64,000 nt of DNA from Exiguobacterium oxidotolerans JCM 12280 (GTDB lineage: Bacteria > Bacillota > Bacilli > Exiguobacteriales > Exiguobacteriaceae): assembly GCF_000702625.1 (NCBI RefSeq), contig NZ_JNIS01000001.1, positions 310,001-374,000 of the forward strand. Direction: 5' to 3'. This document shows, piece after piece, positions 34,329 to 43,650 of this stretch. A model generated the notes under the pieces. It was not told where the DNA came from. It did no database searches and was given only the letters and a program-made list of their open reading frames with translations. Made by a program: the position numbers and the translations under genes. Position 1 is the stretch's first letter. Every line of letters begins with the position of its first letter.

Positions 34329-35993
34329 TTAAATCTCCATGATGATCGGCAAAATCATTGGACGACGTTTTGTCTGTTCATATAGATAAGAACTCAGCTT
34401 ATCTCGAATCAACGACTTCATTTCAGTCCAATCGAGTTCTCCCGTTAATTTTCCTTGGAGTTGTTTCGCGACGATTCGGTTCGCCTCATTGATCATATCT
34501 TCTGACTCACGCATGTAGACGAATCCACGTGAGATGATTTCTGGGCCTGACACGATCGTTTTGTTCTTCCGACTAATCGTGATGACGCAGAGAACGACAC
34601 CATCTTGAGACAAGAGACGACGGTCACGTAAGACGATGTTCCCGACATCGCCTACACCAATCCCGTCAATCAACACATTTCCGGCATTCACTTTACGTGA
34701 CATCCGTGCTTTACGTTTTTCAAATTCGACCACATCACCATTTTCAATAATGAAGATGTTGTTTGCATTGACACCGACCGTCTGTGCGAGACGACTATGC
34801 GCTTTTTGCATCCGGAATTCTCCGTGAATCGGAATAAAGAACTTCGGTTTGATTAAGTTGAGCATCAACTTCAAGTCTTCTGCGTGACCGTGACCAGACA
34901 CGTGAACTTTACGTTGGTTATAAATGACGTTCGCCCCGGCACGGAACAACAGATCGATTGTTTTCGAGACCGATTTCTCGTTCCCTGGAATTGGTGACGC
35001 TGCGACGACGACTGTATCGTTAAGACGGATATTGACTTGTTTATGTGCATTGCGTGCCATCCGTGTTAATGCCGCCATCGGCTCGCCTTGTGAACCGGTC
35101 GTCAAGATGACGACTTGGTTATCATCGAGGCGATTGATTTCTGACAACTCAATCAATGTTTTTTGCTTAAACCGTAAATAGTTCAAACGTTGCGCGACTT
35201 CGACGATGTTGACCATACTTCGTCCGACGACTGCAACTTTCCGGTTATTCGCTTCGGCCGCTGCGAATACTTGTTGCAAGCGGTGAACGTTCGATGCGAA
35301 CGATGCAACGATCACACGACCCGGTGCTTCATAGATGACGTCGTTCAATTCGGACCCGACCGTCGACTCTGAACCGGACATCCCTGGTCGCTCTGCATTC
35401 GTTGAATCAGATAGAAGACATAAAACGCCCCGTTGCCCGATTGCTGCAATCTTACCGAAATCTGCTTGTTTCCCGTCGACTGGTGTGTAGTCAAACTTGA
35501 AATCCCCCGTATGAACGATGGCTCCTTGTGATGTTTGGATACAAACCCCGACCGCATCCGGTATCGAGTGGTTGACGCGGAAGAACGTAATGAAATGTCC
35601 CGCAACGGTTAATTTCGTCTTGGCATCAATTGGACGAAGATCTGCCTTCTTCAATAAACCGGCTTCTTTTAATTTGATTTCAATCAATCCGAGTGTCAGG
35701 CGTGTCCCGTATACAGGCACTTTCAAGTCACGTAAGACGTAACTGAGGGCACCGATATGGTCTTCGTGACCGTGCGTGATGAAAATCCCTTGAATCCGTT
35801 CTTTGTTTTCCTTCAGATAACTTATGTCTGGAATGACTTTGTCAATTCCAAGCATCTCATCTCCTGGGAACATCAAGCCAGCATCGATTACGAAGATGTC
35901 CTCGTCGAGTTCGACGACGTACATGTTCTTACCGATTTCACCAGCCCCACCAAGAGCAAAGACGCTTACTTTTTCCGTCTTTTTCTTTGACAC
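34329..35993 (-). CDS. rnjB: ribonuclease J (RnjB position)
   Basis: Metallo-beta-lactamase/beta-CASP RNase with 5'-3' exo- and endonuclease roles in mRNA decay and rRNA maturation. The 554-residue protein has FALGGAGEIGKNMYVVELDEDIFVIDAGLMFPGDEMLGID, the metal site THGHEDHIG (residues 73-81), HTGDFKFD, and VHVSGHGHAEDLKLML late in the beta-CASP part. Start and position (next to ftsK) match B. subtilis RNase J2, but J2 there has a degenerate HGHDEN site while this protein has the full motif of J1. A promoter lies at 36051-36079. Whether a second RNase J exists is not visible here. Confidence 0.88.
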   Translation of the reverse strand: MSKKKTEKVSVFALGGAGEIGKNMYVVELDEDIFVIDAGLMFPGDEMLGIDKVIPDISYLKENKERIQGIFITHGHEDHIGALSYVLRDLKVPVYGTRLTLGLIEIKLKEAGLLKKADLRPIDAKTKLTVAGHFITFFRVNHSIPDAVGVCIQTSQGAIVHTGDFKFDYTPVDGKQADFGKIAAIGQRGVLCLLSDSTNAERPGMSGSESTVGSELNDVIYEAPGRVIVASFASNVHRLQQVFAAAEANNRKVAVVGRSMVNIVEVAQRLNYLRFKQKTLIELSEINRLDDNQVVILTTGSQGEPMAALTRMARNAHKQVNIRLNDTVVVAASPIPGNEKSVSKTIDLLFRAGANVIYNQRKVHVSGHGHAEDLKLMLNLIKPKFFIPIHGEFRMQKAHSRLAQTVGVNANNIFIIENGDVVEFEKRKARMSRKVNAGNVLIDGIGVGDVGNIVLRDRRLLSQDGVVLCVITISRKNKTIVSGPEIISRGFVYMRESEDMINEANRIVAKQLQGKLTGELDWTEMKSLIRDKLSSYLYEQTKRRPMILPIIMEI

Positions 35994-36050
35994 AACATGA
36001 CCTCCTATTTGTATTCACTTTTCGTGAGCCGTCCACTTATCACTATCACT

Positions 36051-36079
36051 ATTCTAGCCGAACTTTGCCTTCCTGCCAA
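36051..36079 (-). promoter_or_regulatory. predicted sigma-A promoter of the RNase J gene
   Basis: TTGGCA (36074-36079), 17-base spacer, TAGAAT (36051-36056) on the - strand. Confidence 0.65.
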
Positions 36080-36107
36080 CAACGGGACTAGGAAAATTAA
36101 AAAAAAA

Positions 36108-36141
36108 CGTCATACCGAATCAGAACATGTCCGGTATGACG
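36108..36141 (-). terminator. terminator of the murE-femX-peptidase operon
   Basis: Perfect 10-bp stem CGTCATACCG/CGGTATGACG, then nine T (one A-run of nine on the + strand). Confidence 0.92.
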
Positions 36142-36146
36142 CTTCA

Positions 36147-36809
36147 TCAAGATTCAAGCAAGTGCTCGATTTCCTCAGTTCGATTGGCCTTTTCTTGCTT
36201 ACTCGGTCGTGCACCGGACTTCAATTCACTTAAAGAATAATTGAAATTCATCTCAAAATGCGGATAATCAACAAAACGCTTCCAGTCGCCACCCCACTCA
36301 AATCCAAGGGCTTTACCGACATCGGCGACCTCTCGCCAATCACTCTTGCCTGATTGATTGCCATCGTAGTCAATGTCATATGAAATCCCACCATCAATCA
36401 TTTGTACGAAGTCGATCGCTAGACCGTAGTTATGCATTGATTCCCCGCCACGCGCATTTGTTACGATGTCACCAGACGTTGAACGACCTTGTGCATAGAG
36501 GGCATCCTGTTGTTTTTTTGTCCGATAACCTTGCGTGATTCGAATGTCGATATCGTAGCAAGAGTGGCTAATTCGAATCAAGTCCTCTGCCCCTGCCTCG
36601 ACGGCTGGGTGGAGCTGTTTGAGGTTGTCTCGACTAGCGTTAATCAAACGGTTCTCCCCTGCTACATCCCGGGGACAGCTGTCAATTCCTAAATCTGGTT
36701 GGTCTAGTAGAACAGACGGTAAACGATTTGTTGAAGCGGCAAGAAACAACCCGACCGCGAACATCGCAAATAAAAACAAGATCCAGGCAAAGATTGTCCC
36801 TCTCTTCAT
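36147..36809 (-). CDS. M15-family peptidoglycan peptidase (CwlK/VanY-like)
   Basis: The 220-residue protein has one N-terminal membrane helix (TIFAWILFLFAMFAVGLFLAA) and an extracellular M15 zinc peptidase: TQGYRTKKQQDALYAQGR, the zinc-site SMHNYGLAIDF and the late DYPHFEM. It resembles CwlK (L-Ala-D-Glu endopeptidase) and VanY-type D,D-carboxypeptidases; I cannot decide the bond from sequence. Its ATG overlaps the femX stop (TAATG), so it is made with MurE and FemX and probably trims the wall they build. Confidence 0.82.
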   Translation of the reverse strand: MKRGTIFAWILFLFAMFAVGLFLAASTNRLPSVLLDQPDLGIDSCPRDVAGENRLINASRDNLKQLHPAVEAGAEDLIRISHSCYDIDIRITQGYRTKKQQDALYAQGRSTSGDIVTNARGGESMHNYGLAIDFVQMIDGGISYDIDYDGNQSGKSDWREVADVGKALGFEWGGDWKRFVDYPHFEMNFNYSLSELKSGARPSKQEKANRTEEIEHLLES

Positions 36810-38068
36810 TAGCGGCGGAACTTCTTCCGTAATCGCTTCAGAATCGGTAGACCTGTTTCAAGCACAAGATACAGAGGTTTGTTGAGAACGTAATCAAATT
36901 CTCCAATTTTTTCAATCATCGTACTGCCCCAGCCCGACTTAAACGCATATAACCCTGCATAATGATCATCCGGGTCCGTCGATCCACTGACGCCACCAAA
37001 ATCATACGATACGGCGCCGTGTGCTTTGGCATACTGCATCATCGTCCACTGCATCAAGTGATTCGGCATGAACTCACGATACTCATTTGACGACGCACCA
37101 TATAAATAGTAAGAACGACGACCGGCAAGCGTCAATAATCCACCTGAGAGAATGACACCGTCCGGATGCTTCGCGGCAATTGCCATCAACTCAGTTTTTG
37201 ATTTCTCAGCCTTGTCGATCTGTGCTGTCGTCTGTTCGAGACGATTGTTCAGACTCTTGATTTTTTTCTCCGTCGTCTCTTTTTCAAGCTGTCGGTGGAT
37301 TTTTGCTAATTCACGATCAGCTTGTAACAATAATGCTTCCGTGCTTTCAAGTGCCTTCGCCGCATCAAGTTTTGTTAAAAAGAGTGCCGCATCCCCGTTC
37401 GGACGCAAATGATCATAGAGATTCTCGAAGTAGTCAAGACCACGGATCGAGAACCCGTCCCGTTCGCCCGTTTCGACCATCAACTTCGCGAACGTTTTCA
37501 GTTCTTCACGACTCGCTTCATAGCAAACAATTCCTTTTCGTTCAGCTAGTCGGACGTTGTAGCGAAACTTTGAATGAAACCGATCAAAGATTTCTTTCTC
37601 TGTTCCTTCAAGGCTCGTCTCCATCGTAAAACGCGGTTGCGCATGATCGAAGCCGCCACCAAAACCATTATGCTTAAATCCGAGGGCCATCATTTCTGTC
37701 AGCAGTGTCGGGTCTTCATCACGATCAATGTTCGGATCCAGTTTGATGGCGATGGCTTTATGTTGTTTTGCCACCTTAATCGCGAGATCACGCAGTGCTG
37801 TGACGGCTTCTTTATTTGCATAATCGACGACAAATCCGCGTGGTGCGTAACATAACGTAAACGGTAGTTTCGGTACTTGCTTAAATAAGAGTAAAGCGAC
37901 ACCGATTGGTTGACCGTCCGGCGTTCCAACAGCAATCCGCTGATGGGTCCATCCTGTCGCCTGTTTGACGTCTCCCCATGCCGGTAACTGTAATAAGTCC
38001 CCTTTTGGATGTGTTTTAACAAACGCTTCAAATCGTTCTGTCGTTAATTCAAGTGGTTGATAATTCAC
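36809..38068 (-). CDS. femX: FemABX-family aminoacyltransferase (lipid II cross-bridge)
   Basis: Uses aminoacyl-tRNA to add an amino acid to the lysine of lipid II. The 419-residue protein has the two GNAT-like halves: GDLLQLPAWGDVKQATGW at the start and, later, RFHSKFRYNVRLAERKGI and NHLMQWTMMQYAKAHGAVSYDFGGVSG, plus the inserted antiparallel coiled coil (about residues 240-300, rich in Glu, Lys and Gln) that is typical of FemA/FemX. Coupled to murE by a four-base overlap. A glycine donor is inferred from the L-Lys-Gly wall of the presumed host; the sequence itself does not show the amino acid. Confidence 0.88.
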   Translation of the reverse strand: MNYQPLELTTERFEAFVKTHPKGDLLQLPAWGDVKQATGWTHQRIAVGTPDGQPIGVALLLFKQVPKLPFTLCYAPRGFVVDYANKEAVTALRDLAIKVAKQHKAIAIKLDPNIDRDEDPTLLTEMMALGFKHNGFGGGFDHAQPRFTMETSLEGTEKEIFDRFHSKFRYNVRLAERKGIVCYEASREELKTFAKLMVETGERDGFSIRGLDYFENLYDHLRPNGDAALFLTKLDAAKALESTEALLLQADRELAKIHRQLEKETTEKKIKSLNNRLEQTTAQIDKAEKSKTELMAIAAKHPDGVILSGGLLTLAGRRSYYLYGASSNEYREFMPNHLMQWTMMQYAKAHGAVSYDFGGVSGSTDPDDHYAGLYAFKSGWGSTMIEKIGEFDYVLNKPLYLVLETGLPILKRLRKKFRR

Positions 38069-39528
38069 TGCTTTTCCTCCAATTGGCGTATCATCTCTTT
38101 GACGATTTGTTCTTCGTCGAGTGGTGTTTTTTCGTCACCAATGATTTGATATTTTTCATGCCCTTTTCCTGCGAGAATGACGATATTATCGGGACGTGCA
38201 AGACTTGCTGCATATCGAACGGCTTCGACACGATCGCCAATTTCGACGAATTGGTCATGAAGCATCCCTGACGCAATCCCTGATGTGATCGACTCATAAG
38301 ACTCAAAGCGCGGATCATCCGTCGTGACGATGACCGTCCCGGCATAGGTCGATGCCAGTTGTCCCATCATCGGACGTTTCGTCACATCCCGATTTCCACC
38401 TGTTCCAATCAAGAAAATAATCTTCTCTTTCGGGACATCGACGAGAGCCTTCAGACATTGCTCGATTCCATCTGGTGTATGGGCGTAATCGACATAGACA
38501 TTATACCCGTCAATCGGTAAACGTTGCATCCGTCCTTGGGCTGGCTGAATCTGAGTGATCGCGTTCGAAATCTCAGGTAAACGATAGCCGAGTGATAATA
38601 AGATACCTGTTGCGAGCAACAAGTTATAGACGTTAAAACGACCAATGAATTGGACCGTCAATTCAATCGACTCTTCTTGATAATCCATCGTAAATGTCGT
38701 CTCTTGAAGGGTCTGCGTAATGTTGCGTGCCTGCAAATCCGCGGGCTGATCAATGCCATATGTTAACACGCGCGCACCCGTCATCATCTCAAACAATTCA
38801 CTTGTCGCATCGTCTGCATTCAAAACGGCTACCTTCTCATCCGATAGGCGCTGTCCGAGTTGTGCAAACAATAACCCTTTTGCGCGGGCGTAGTTTTCGA
38901 ACGTCTTATGGAAATCGAGATGATCATGCGTTAAGTTCGTAAATCCTGCCACATCAAAATCCGCGCCCGTGACACGTCCTAGCTCTAATCCATGCGACGA
39001 TACTTCCATAATGACGTCTTCAACGCCCTCTTGGTACATCTGATGGAAAAATGCTTGCAGTTCCGAGCTTTGTGGCGTCGTATTCCGACTTGGAACGACA
39101 CGGTCACCAATCTTCACTTCGACGGTCCCAATAATTCCTGTCTTGCGTCCTAGACGTGCCAAGACGTCACGAACAATCGTCGTCGTCGTCGTTTTTCCGT
39201 TTGTTCCTGTAATGCCAATCATCCGCATTTTTTCGGAAGGATAATCATAGAATTTCCCTGCAAGTTCAGCGATTGCCCGCGTCGTACTTCTGACAAGAAT
39301 GACAGGAATCGTCACATCGAGCGCGTGTTCAGCGATGATTGCAATTGCTCCGCTCGATTCCGCCTGTCGAGCGTAATCGTGTCCATCTACTGTATATCCT
39401 TTAATCGCGACAAATAATGTCCCAGGCTTCACGTCACGTGAATCTGTCGTCAAAGAGACGACTTCCGCATCTACCATCCGTTCAATTTTTTGAATTTGGA
39501 TGGCTTCGATTAATTCAGCTAAATTCAA
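38065..39528 (-). CDS. murE: UDP-MurNAc-tripeptide ligase MurE
   Basis: Adds the third residue of the peptide stem. The 487-residue protein has the Mur-ligase ATP site GITGTNGKTTTTT (105-117), STNTTPQ-like RNTTPQSSEL, TNLTHDHLDFHKTFENYARAK and YVDYAHTPDGIE. The substrate-selectivity motif reads DDPR (404-407) where DAP-adding enzymes have DNPR. Start is a TTG with GAAGG upstream. It leads an operon with femX and the M15 peptidase. I infer L-lysine as the substrate from the femX neighbour and the altered motif, but DAP cannot be excluded. Confidence 0.92.
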   Translation of the reverse strand: MNLAELIEAIQIQKIERMVDAEVVSLTTDSRDVKPGTLFVAIKGYTVDGHDYARQAESSGAIAIIAEHALDVTIPVILVRSTTRAIAELAGKFYDYPSEKMRMIGITGTNGKTTTTTIVRDVLARLGRKTGIIGTVEVKIGDRVVPSRNTTPQSSELQAFFHQMYQEGVEDVIMEVSSHGLELGRVTGADFDVAGFTNLTHDHLDFHKTFENYARAKGLLFAQLGQRLSDEKVAVLNADDATSELFEMMTGARVLTYGIDQPADLQARNITQTLQETTFTMDYQEESIELTVQFIGRFNVYNLLLATGILLSLGYRLPEISNAITQIQPAQGRMQRLPIDGYNVYVDYAHTPDGIEQCLKALVDVPKEKIIFLIGTGGNRDVTKRPMMGQLASTYAGTVIVTTDDPRFESYESITSGIASGMLHDQFVEIGDRVEAVRYAASLARPDNIVILAGKGHEKYQIIGDEKTPLDEEQIVKEMIRQLEEKQ

Positions 39529-39589
39529 GGGTATTCCTTCTTTCTCGACAACATGTTTTCTGTATGATTTTTTTAGTTGAGAGCTTCTC

Positions 39590-40822
39590 TCACACGGTTT
39601 CTTCTTCCATTTCCGGTAAGATGTACGCTTTTGCTGGTGGTTCTTCGAAGATATGTGTGATCAATCCTTGAATATCTTCTTTAGTGATGCGCTCCACCTC
39701 TTCGATGACTTCTTCTAACGTCGGATGTTTTTCCAGATGGAGTTCATTTCGTGCATTTCGGTTCATGTGACTTGATGTTCCTTCATTCCCGAGAATGAGT
39801 GAACCTTTCAGTTGCTCGATGCCATCTTCAACTTCTTTATCCGTCAAACCATTCGCAAGCAACAGTTTGATTTCTGCTTCTAAGACATCTTCGACTTCCT
39901 TCAGTGTTTCGTGTGAAGTACCGACGTAAATCGTGAACGTCCCATGGTCGTCAAATGTCGTGTAGTACGAAAAGACAGAGTACGCCAGTCCGCGTTCTTC
40001 ACGAATGGATTGGAACAAGCGGCTAGACATCGTCGCTCCAAAGGCATTATTCAATAATGCAAGTCCCGGTAAACGATCGTCCGTAGAATCGATTGCACGG
40101 AAATTATAACAAAGATGGACCTGTTCTGTATCCTTTTCCTTCCGGATTACATCATTTTTTAGTTGAGGAAGCTGAATCGGACGCGATGTTTCACTCGGTG
40201 TCATGACACTGAACCGTTCCTTCACTTGTTCCACTAAAGCATCCGATACATGACCAGCAATCGAGATGACGATTTGGTCCGGTGCATACGCCTGTTTCAT
40301 GTATTCCGTAATCATCTGCCGATTGATTTTAAGAACACTCTCTTCTGTCCCAAGGATGGGACGTGCCATGACATCCTCGCCATAGGCTGCGATCGCGAGC
40401 AGTTCATGGACGAGATCATCTGGTGTATCTTCGTACATCTTGATTTCTTCGATGACGACCCGTTTCTCTTTTTCGAGTTCTTCTTCGTCGAACGTCGAGT
40501 CGAGGAACATATCCGCTAGGACATCAAATGCCGTCGCCGCATGTTCGTCTAACGTCTTAACGTAATAACACGTTTGATCCTTACTTGTGAATGCATTAAT
40601 ATTTCCACCAAGTCGGTCGAAGTAAACCGCAATCTCTTTCGCTGAGAACTGTTCTGTCCCTTTAAAGACCATATGTTCGATTAAATGACTGATCCCATGT
40701 TCCTCAAGCGTTTCTGTTCGTGAGCCGGCCTTGATGAAAATTCCTGTTGCTACGCTCCGCGCGCTCGGCATCCGTTCGATGATGATTCGTACTCCGTTTT
40801 GTAGCTGTATCCGTTCGACCAT
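39590..40822 (-). CDS. mlpA: M16 zinc protease (MlpA/YmxG)
   Basis: A 410-residue insulinase-family protease. The inverted zinc motif HLIEH is in GISHLIEHMVFKGTEQFSAKEIA, with the third ligand Glu in the VVIEEIKMYEDTPDD region. C-terminal R-Y-like region is in SIREERGLAYSVFSYY. Start at ATG 40822 with GGAGGAAAC upstream. It follows pnp, as in Bacillus; the polysaccharide deacetylase ylxY that separates them there is missing. Natural substrate unknown. Confidence 0.92.
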   Translation of the reverse strand: MVERIQLQNGVRIIIERMPSARSVATGIFIKAGSRTETLEEHGISHLIEHMVFKGTEQFSAKEIAVYFDRLGGNINAFTSKDQTCYYVKTLDEHAATAFDVLADMFLDSTFDEEELEKEKRVVIEEIKMYEDTPDDLVHELLAIAAYGEDVMARPILGTEESVLKINRQMITEYMKQAYAPDQIVISIAGHVSDALVEQVKERFSVMTPSETSRPIQLPQLKNDVIRKEKDTEQVHLCYNFRAIDSTDDRLPGLALLNNAFGATMSSRLFQSIREERGLAYSVFSYYTTFDDHGTFTIYVGTSHETLKEVEDVLEAEIKLLLANGLTDKEVEDGIEQLKGSLILGNEGTSSHMNRNARNELHLEKHPTLEEVIEEVERITKEDIQGLITHIFEEPPAKAYILPEMEEETV

Positions 40823-40844
40823 AATAGTTTCCTCCTGAATCGGA

Positions 40845-40892
40845 AACAAGGTGGCCCTCGTTGCGACATCCGCACCGTTGAGCCACCTTGTT
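40845..40892 (-). terminator. hairpin between pnp and mlpA
   Basis: AACAAGGTGGC/GCCACCTTGTT, an 11-bp perfect outer stem with a long loop. The T-run is weak (TTGTTT inside the stem), so it may act as a 3' end protector or partial terminator. Confidence 0.5.
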
Positions 40893-40896
40893 TTCA

Positions 40897-43116
40897 TTAG
40901 TTACGACGTGGTGGACGTTGTCCGTCACGTGGTGGGCGAGATCCTGTATCCCGACGTGGCGGGCGGTTGTCACGCTCTGTTTTTTTCTTTTCATCGTATG
41001 CTGCACGGTCTTCCGCACTCATTCCTTCAACAAGAAGAATTTTATGCGAGGCGTTGACACGGCCTTTATCATCGACTTCTGTGACACGAACTTTCAGTTT
41101 GTCGCCGAGTTTGACGACATCTTCCGTTTGACCGACACGATCAAGTGCAAGTTCAGAGATGTGGACGAGTGCATCTTTTCCTTTGAACAACTCAACGAAC
41201 GCTCCGAATTTCTCAATCCGGCGGACTGTCCCGTCAAACTCTTCACCGATGACGACTTCACGAACGATGTCCTCGACGAGTTGACGTGCACGATTAATGC
41301 CATCTTGATCTGTCGATGCGATAAAGACCGTACCATCTTGGTCGATATCAATCTTGACGCCTGTTTCATCGATGATCGCATTGATGACTTTACCGCCGGG
41401 TCCAATCACATCACGGATTTTATCCGGATTGATTTTGAGGGTAACGATTTTCGGTGCATATTTCGACAATTCGACACGTGGTTCTGCAATGATCGAATTC
41501 ATGTGTTCAAGAATGTGCAAACGACCAAGACGTGCTTGTTCGAGTGCCTCTTCAAGAATTTGACGCGTGATGCCACCAATCTTCATATCCATTTGTAAAG
41601 CAGTTACACCATCTTTTGTTCCTGCGACTTTAAAGTCCATGTCTCCGAGGTGATCTTCCATCCCTTGAATGTCTGTTAAGATTGAATAATTTTCGCCTTC
41701 TTTAATTAATCCCATCGCGATTCCTGCAACTGGTGCTTTAAGCGGGACACCGGCATCCATCATCGCGAGGATTGATCCACAGATTGAGGCTTGTGAAGAA
41801 GATCCATTTGATTCAAGCACTTCCGAGACGAGACGAATCGTATATGGGAAATCTGTTTCTGATGGCAAGACAGGCTGTAAGGCACGCTCTCCAAGTGCTC
41901 CGTGACCAATTTCACGACGACCTGGTGCACGCATTGGACGCGCTTCTCCGACTGAGAACGGCGGGAAGTTGTAATGGTGCATGAAACGTTTTTCTTCTTT
42001 CAAACCAAGTCCATCGATGATTTGTGCGTCTCCAGCGACACCAAGCGTCGCGACAGACAAGACCTGTGTTTGACCACGTGTAAAGAGTCCAGAACCGTGA
42101 GCACGTGGCAAGAGACCGATTTCTGAGTCGAGCGGACGAATTTCAGCAAGTCCACGACCATCCGGACGGACTTTATCTTCTGTGATGAGACGACGAACTT
42201 CCGCTTTGACGAACTTATTCAATACACCAGAAACTTCAGCAAGTTGTGCTTCCGTGACTGACTCGTCGGCTGCGTAAAGATCAATATATTTTGAGATGAC
42301 TTCGTTGATCGCGACGTCACGCGCTTGTTTTTCTTCGACTTGAACCGCTGTCGTAACTTCTGCTAATGCTTCCGTCTTCAGACGCGCAACAAGTCCTTCA
42401 TCAAATGATGACACCGTGTAGGCAAATTTCTCTTTCCCGACGGCAGCAACGATTTCCTCTTGGAACGCAATCAATTCTTTGATGACGTCATGTCCGAGAA
42501 GAATCGCTTCGAGCATCGCTTCTTCCGGTACTTCCTTCGCACCGGCTTCGACCATGTTGACGGCATGTTTTGTCCCTGCGACTTGTAAATCGATATCGCT
42601 TGCTTCCGACTGACTTGCCGTTGGGTTGATGATGAACTCTCCATCAACGCGACCAATCGTCACACCAGCGATTGGACCGTCAAACGGAATATCCGAGATG
42701 GAAAGGGCAATCGAAGCACCAATCATCGCTGCGACTTCTGACGAGTTGTCCGCATCTGAAGAAAGAACTGTCGTCGCGACTTGAATGTCATGACGGAATC
42801 CTTCTGGGAAGAGTGGACGAATCGGGCGGTCAATTAATCGCGATGTTAAAATCGCGTTTTCTCCAGGACGACCTTCACGTTTTAAAAAGCCTCCTGGAAT
42901 TTTACCTGCTGCGTATAATTTTTCTTCATAGTTCACTGTTAATGGGAAGAAATCCAAGTCTTTCGGTTGCTTCGACGCAACGACTGTTGCGAGGACGGCT
43001 GTCTCGCCATAGCGAATCATCGCTGCCCCGTTCGCTTGTTTGGCCAGTTGACCGATTTCAATTGTTAAAGTACGTCCACCGAGTTCGGTCGAAAACGTCT
43101 GTTTTGTTTGTGACAT
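40897..43116 (-). CDS. pnp: polyribonucleotide nucleotidyltransferase
   Basis: Phosphorolytic 3'-5' exoribonuclease of mRNA decay. The 739-residue protein has two RNase PH domains ([15 protein letters not shown] and [16 protein letters not shown]), a KH domain ([20 protein letters not shown]) and an S1 domain ([28 protein letters not shown]). An extra basic, Arg/Pro/Asp-rich tail of about 30 residues follows, making it a little longer than the B. subtilis protein. ATG at 43116 has GAGGAG eight bases upstream. Confidence 0.97.
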   Translation of the reverse strand: MSQTKQTFSTELGGRTLTIEIGQLAKQANGAAMIRYGETAVLATVVASKQPKDLDFFPLTVNYEEKLYAAGKIPGGFLKREGRPGENAILTSRLIDRPIRPLFPEGFRHDIQVATTVLSSDADNSSEVAAMIGASIALSISDIPFDGPIAGVTIGRVDGEFIINPTASQSEASDIDLQVAGTKHAVNMVEAGAKEVPEEAMLEAILLGHDVIKELIAFQEEIVAAVGKEKFAYTVSSFDEGLVARLKTEALAEVTTAVQVEEKQARDVAINEVISKYIDLYAADESVTEAQLAEVSGVLNKFVKAEVRRLITEDKVRPDGRGLAEIRPLDSEIGLLPRAHGSGLFTRGQTQVLSVATLGVAGDAQIIDGLGLKEEKRFMHHYNFPPFSVGEARPMRAPGRREIGHGALGERALQPVLPSETDFPYTIRLVSEVLESNGSSSQASICGSILAMMDAGVPLKAPVAGIAMGLIKEGENYSILTDIQGMEDHLGDMDFKVAGTKDGVTALQMDMKIGGITRQILEEALEQARLGRLHILEHMNSIIAEPRVELSKYAPKIVTLKINPDKIRDVIGPGGKVINAIIDETGVKIDIDQDGTVFIASTDQDGINRARQLVEDIVREVVIGEEFDGTVRRIEKFGAFVELFKGKDALVHISELALDRVGQTEDVVKLGDKLKVRVTEVDDKGRVNASHKILLVEGMSAEDRAAYDEKKKTERDNRPPRRDTGSRPPRDGQRPPRRN

Positions 43117-43200
43117 GCACAAATCTCCTCTCACTACTATCCGTTTTTTCATTCAAATCTAATTATGTAGGTTCTTGCGCCAAATGTCCACGAATCGGCA

Positions 43201-43232
43201 AAAAAAAGAAACAGGAGACAATGCTCCTGCTT
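43201..43232 (-). terminator. terminator between rpsO and pnp
   Basis: CAGGAG/CTCCTG stem with flanking A-T pairs and eight T on the - strand (43201-43208 region). Confidence 0.8.
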
Positions 43233-43253
43233 CCACTTGTCCTTTTAGTCGGA

Positions 43254-43523
43254 TTAGCGACGAAGACCAAGACGCTCGATCAATGAACGGTAACGAGCAA
43301 CATCCTTGTTACGAAGGTATGTGAGCAAGTTACGGCGACGACCGACCATTTTCAAGAGACCACGACGTGAGTGGTGATCCTTTTTGTGTGTACGTAAGTG
43401 ATCGTTCAAAGTTGTGATCTGTTCAGTTAAAACAGCAACTTGTACTTCCGGCGAACCAGTATCGCCTTGTTTCGTAGCATAAGCTTCGATAATTTCGTTT
43501 TTACGTTCTTTAGTGAGTGCCAT
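43254..43523 (-). CDS. rpsO: 30S ribosomal protein S15
   Basis: Eighty-nine residues: [59 protein letters not shown] and a C-terminal RLGLRR. Binds the central domain of 16S rRNA. ATG at 43523 with GGAGGTGGAG upstream. It has its own strong promoter and a structured leader. Confidence 0.97.
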   Translation of the reverse strand: MALTKERKNEIIEAYATKQGDTGSPEVQVAVLTEQITTLNDHLRTHKKDHHSRRGLLKMVGRRRNLLTYLRNKDVARYRSLIERLGLRR

Positions 43524-43620
43524 TGTCACTCCACCTCCATCTTTTGAATGACCGTATTGCCGAGCATCGGATGGTGAGACCTGATGCCAAGTCAATCGGC
43601 TGTACGTGATCGTACTGACT
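43524..43620 (-). promoter_or_regulatory. structured rpsO leader, candidate S15 autoregulatory RNA
   Basis: Two hairpins between promoter and gene: GTACG/CGTAC with ATCA loop (43602-43615) and GCATC/GATGC with a longer loop (43564-43587). S15 is known to regulate its own mRNA through such leaders in Bacilli; that this one does is inference. Confidence 0.5.
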
Positions 43621-43621
43621 T

Positions 43622-43650
43622 ATCATAACGAACCGCTATTCTTCTGTCAA
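43622..43650 (-). promoter_or_regulatory. strong sigma-A promoter of rpsO
   Basis: Perfect TTGACA -35 (43645-43650), 17-base spacer and TATGAT -10 (43622-43627). The -35 box contains the ribF stop codon. Confidence 0.8.

Noticed and set aside
40888-41598. 236-codon + strand open frame opposite pnp
   Set aside because: Cys/Phe/Asp-rich antisense of the conserved KH-S1 region of pnp with no ribosome-binding site; a frame shadow.
43524-43595. N-terminal extension of S15
   Set aside because: The upstream in-frame codons lie in the structured leader, and the GGAGGTGGAG site points to the ATG at 43523.
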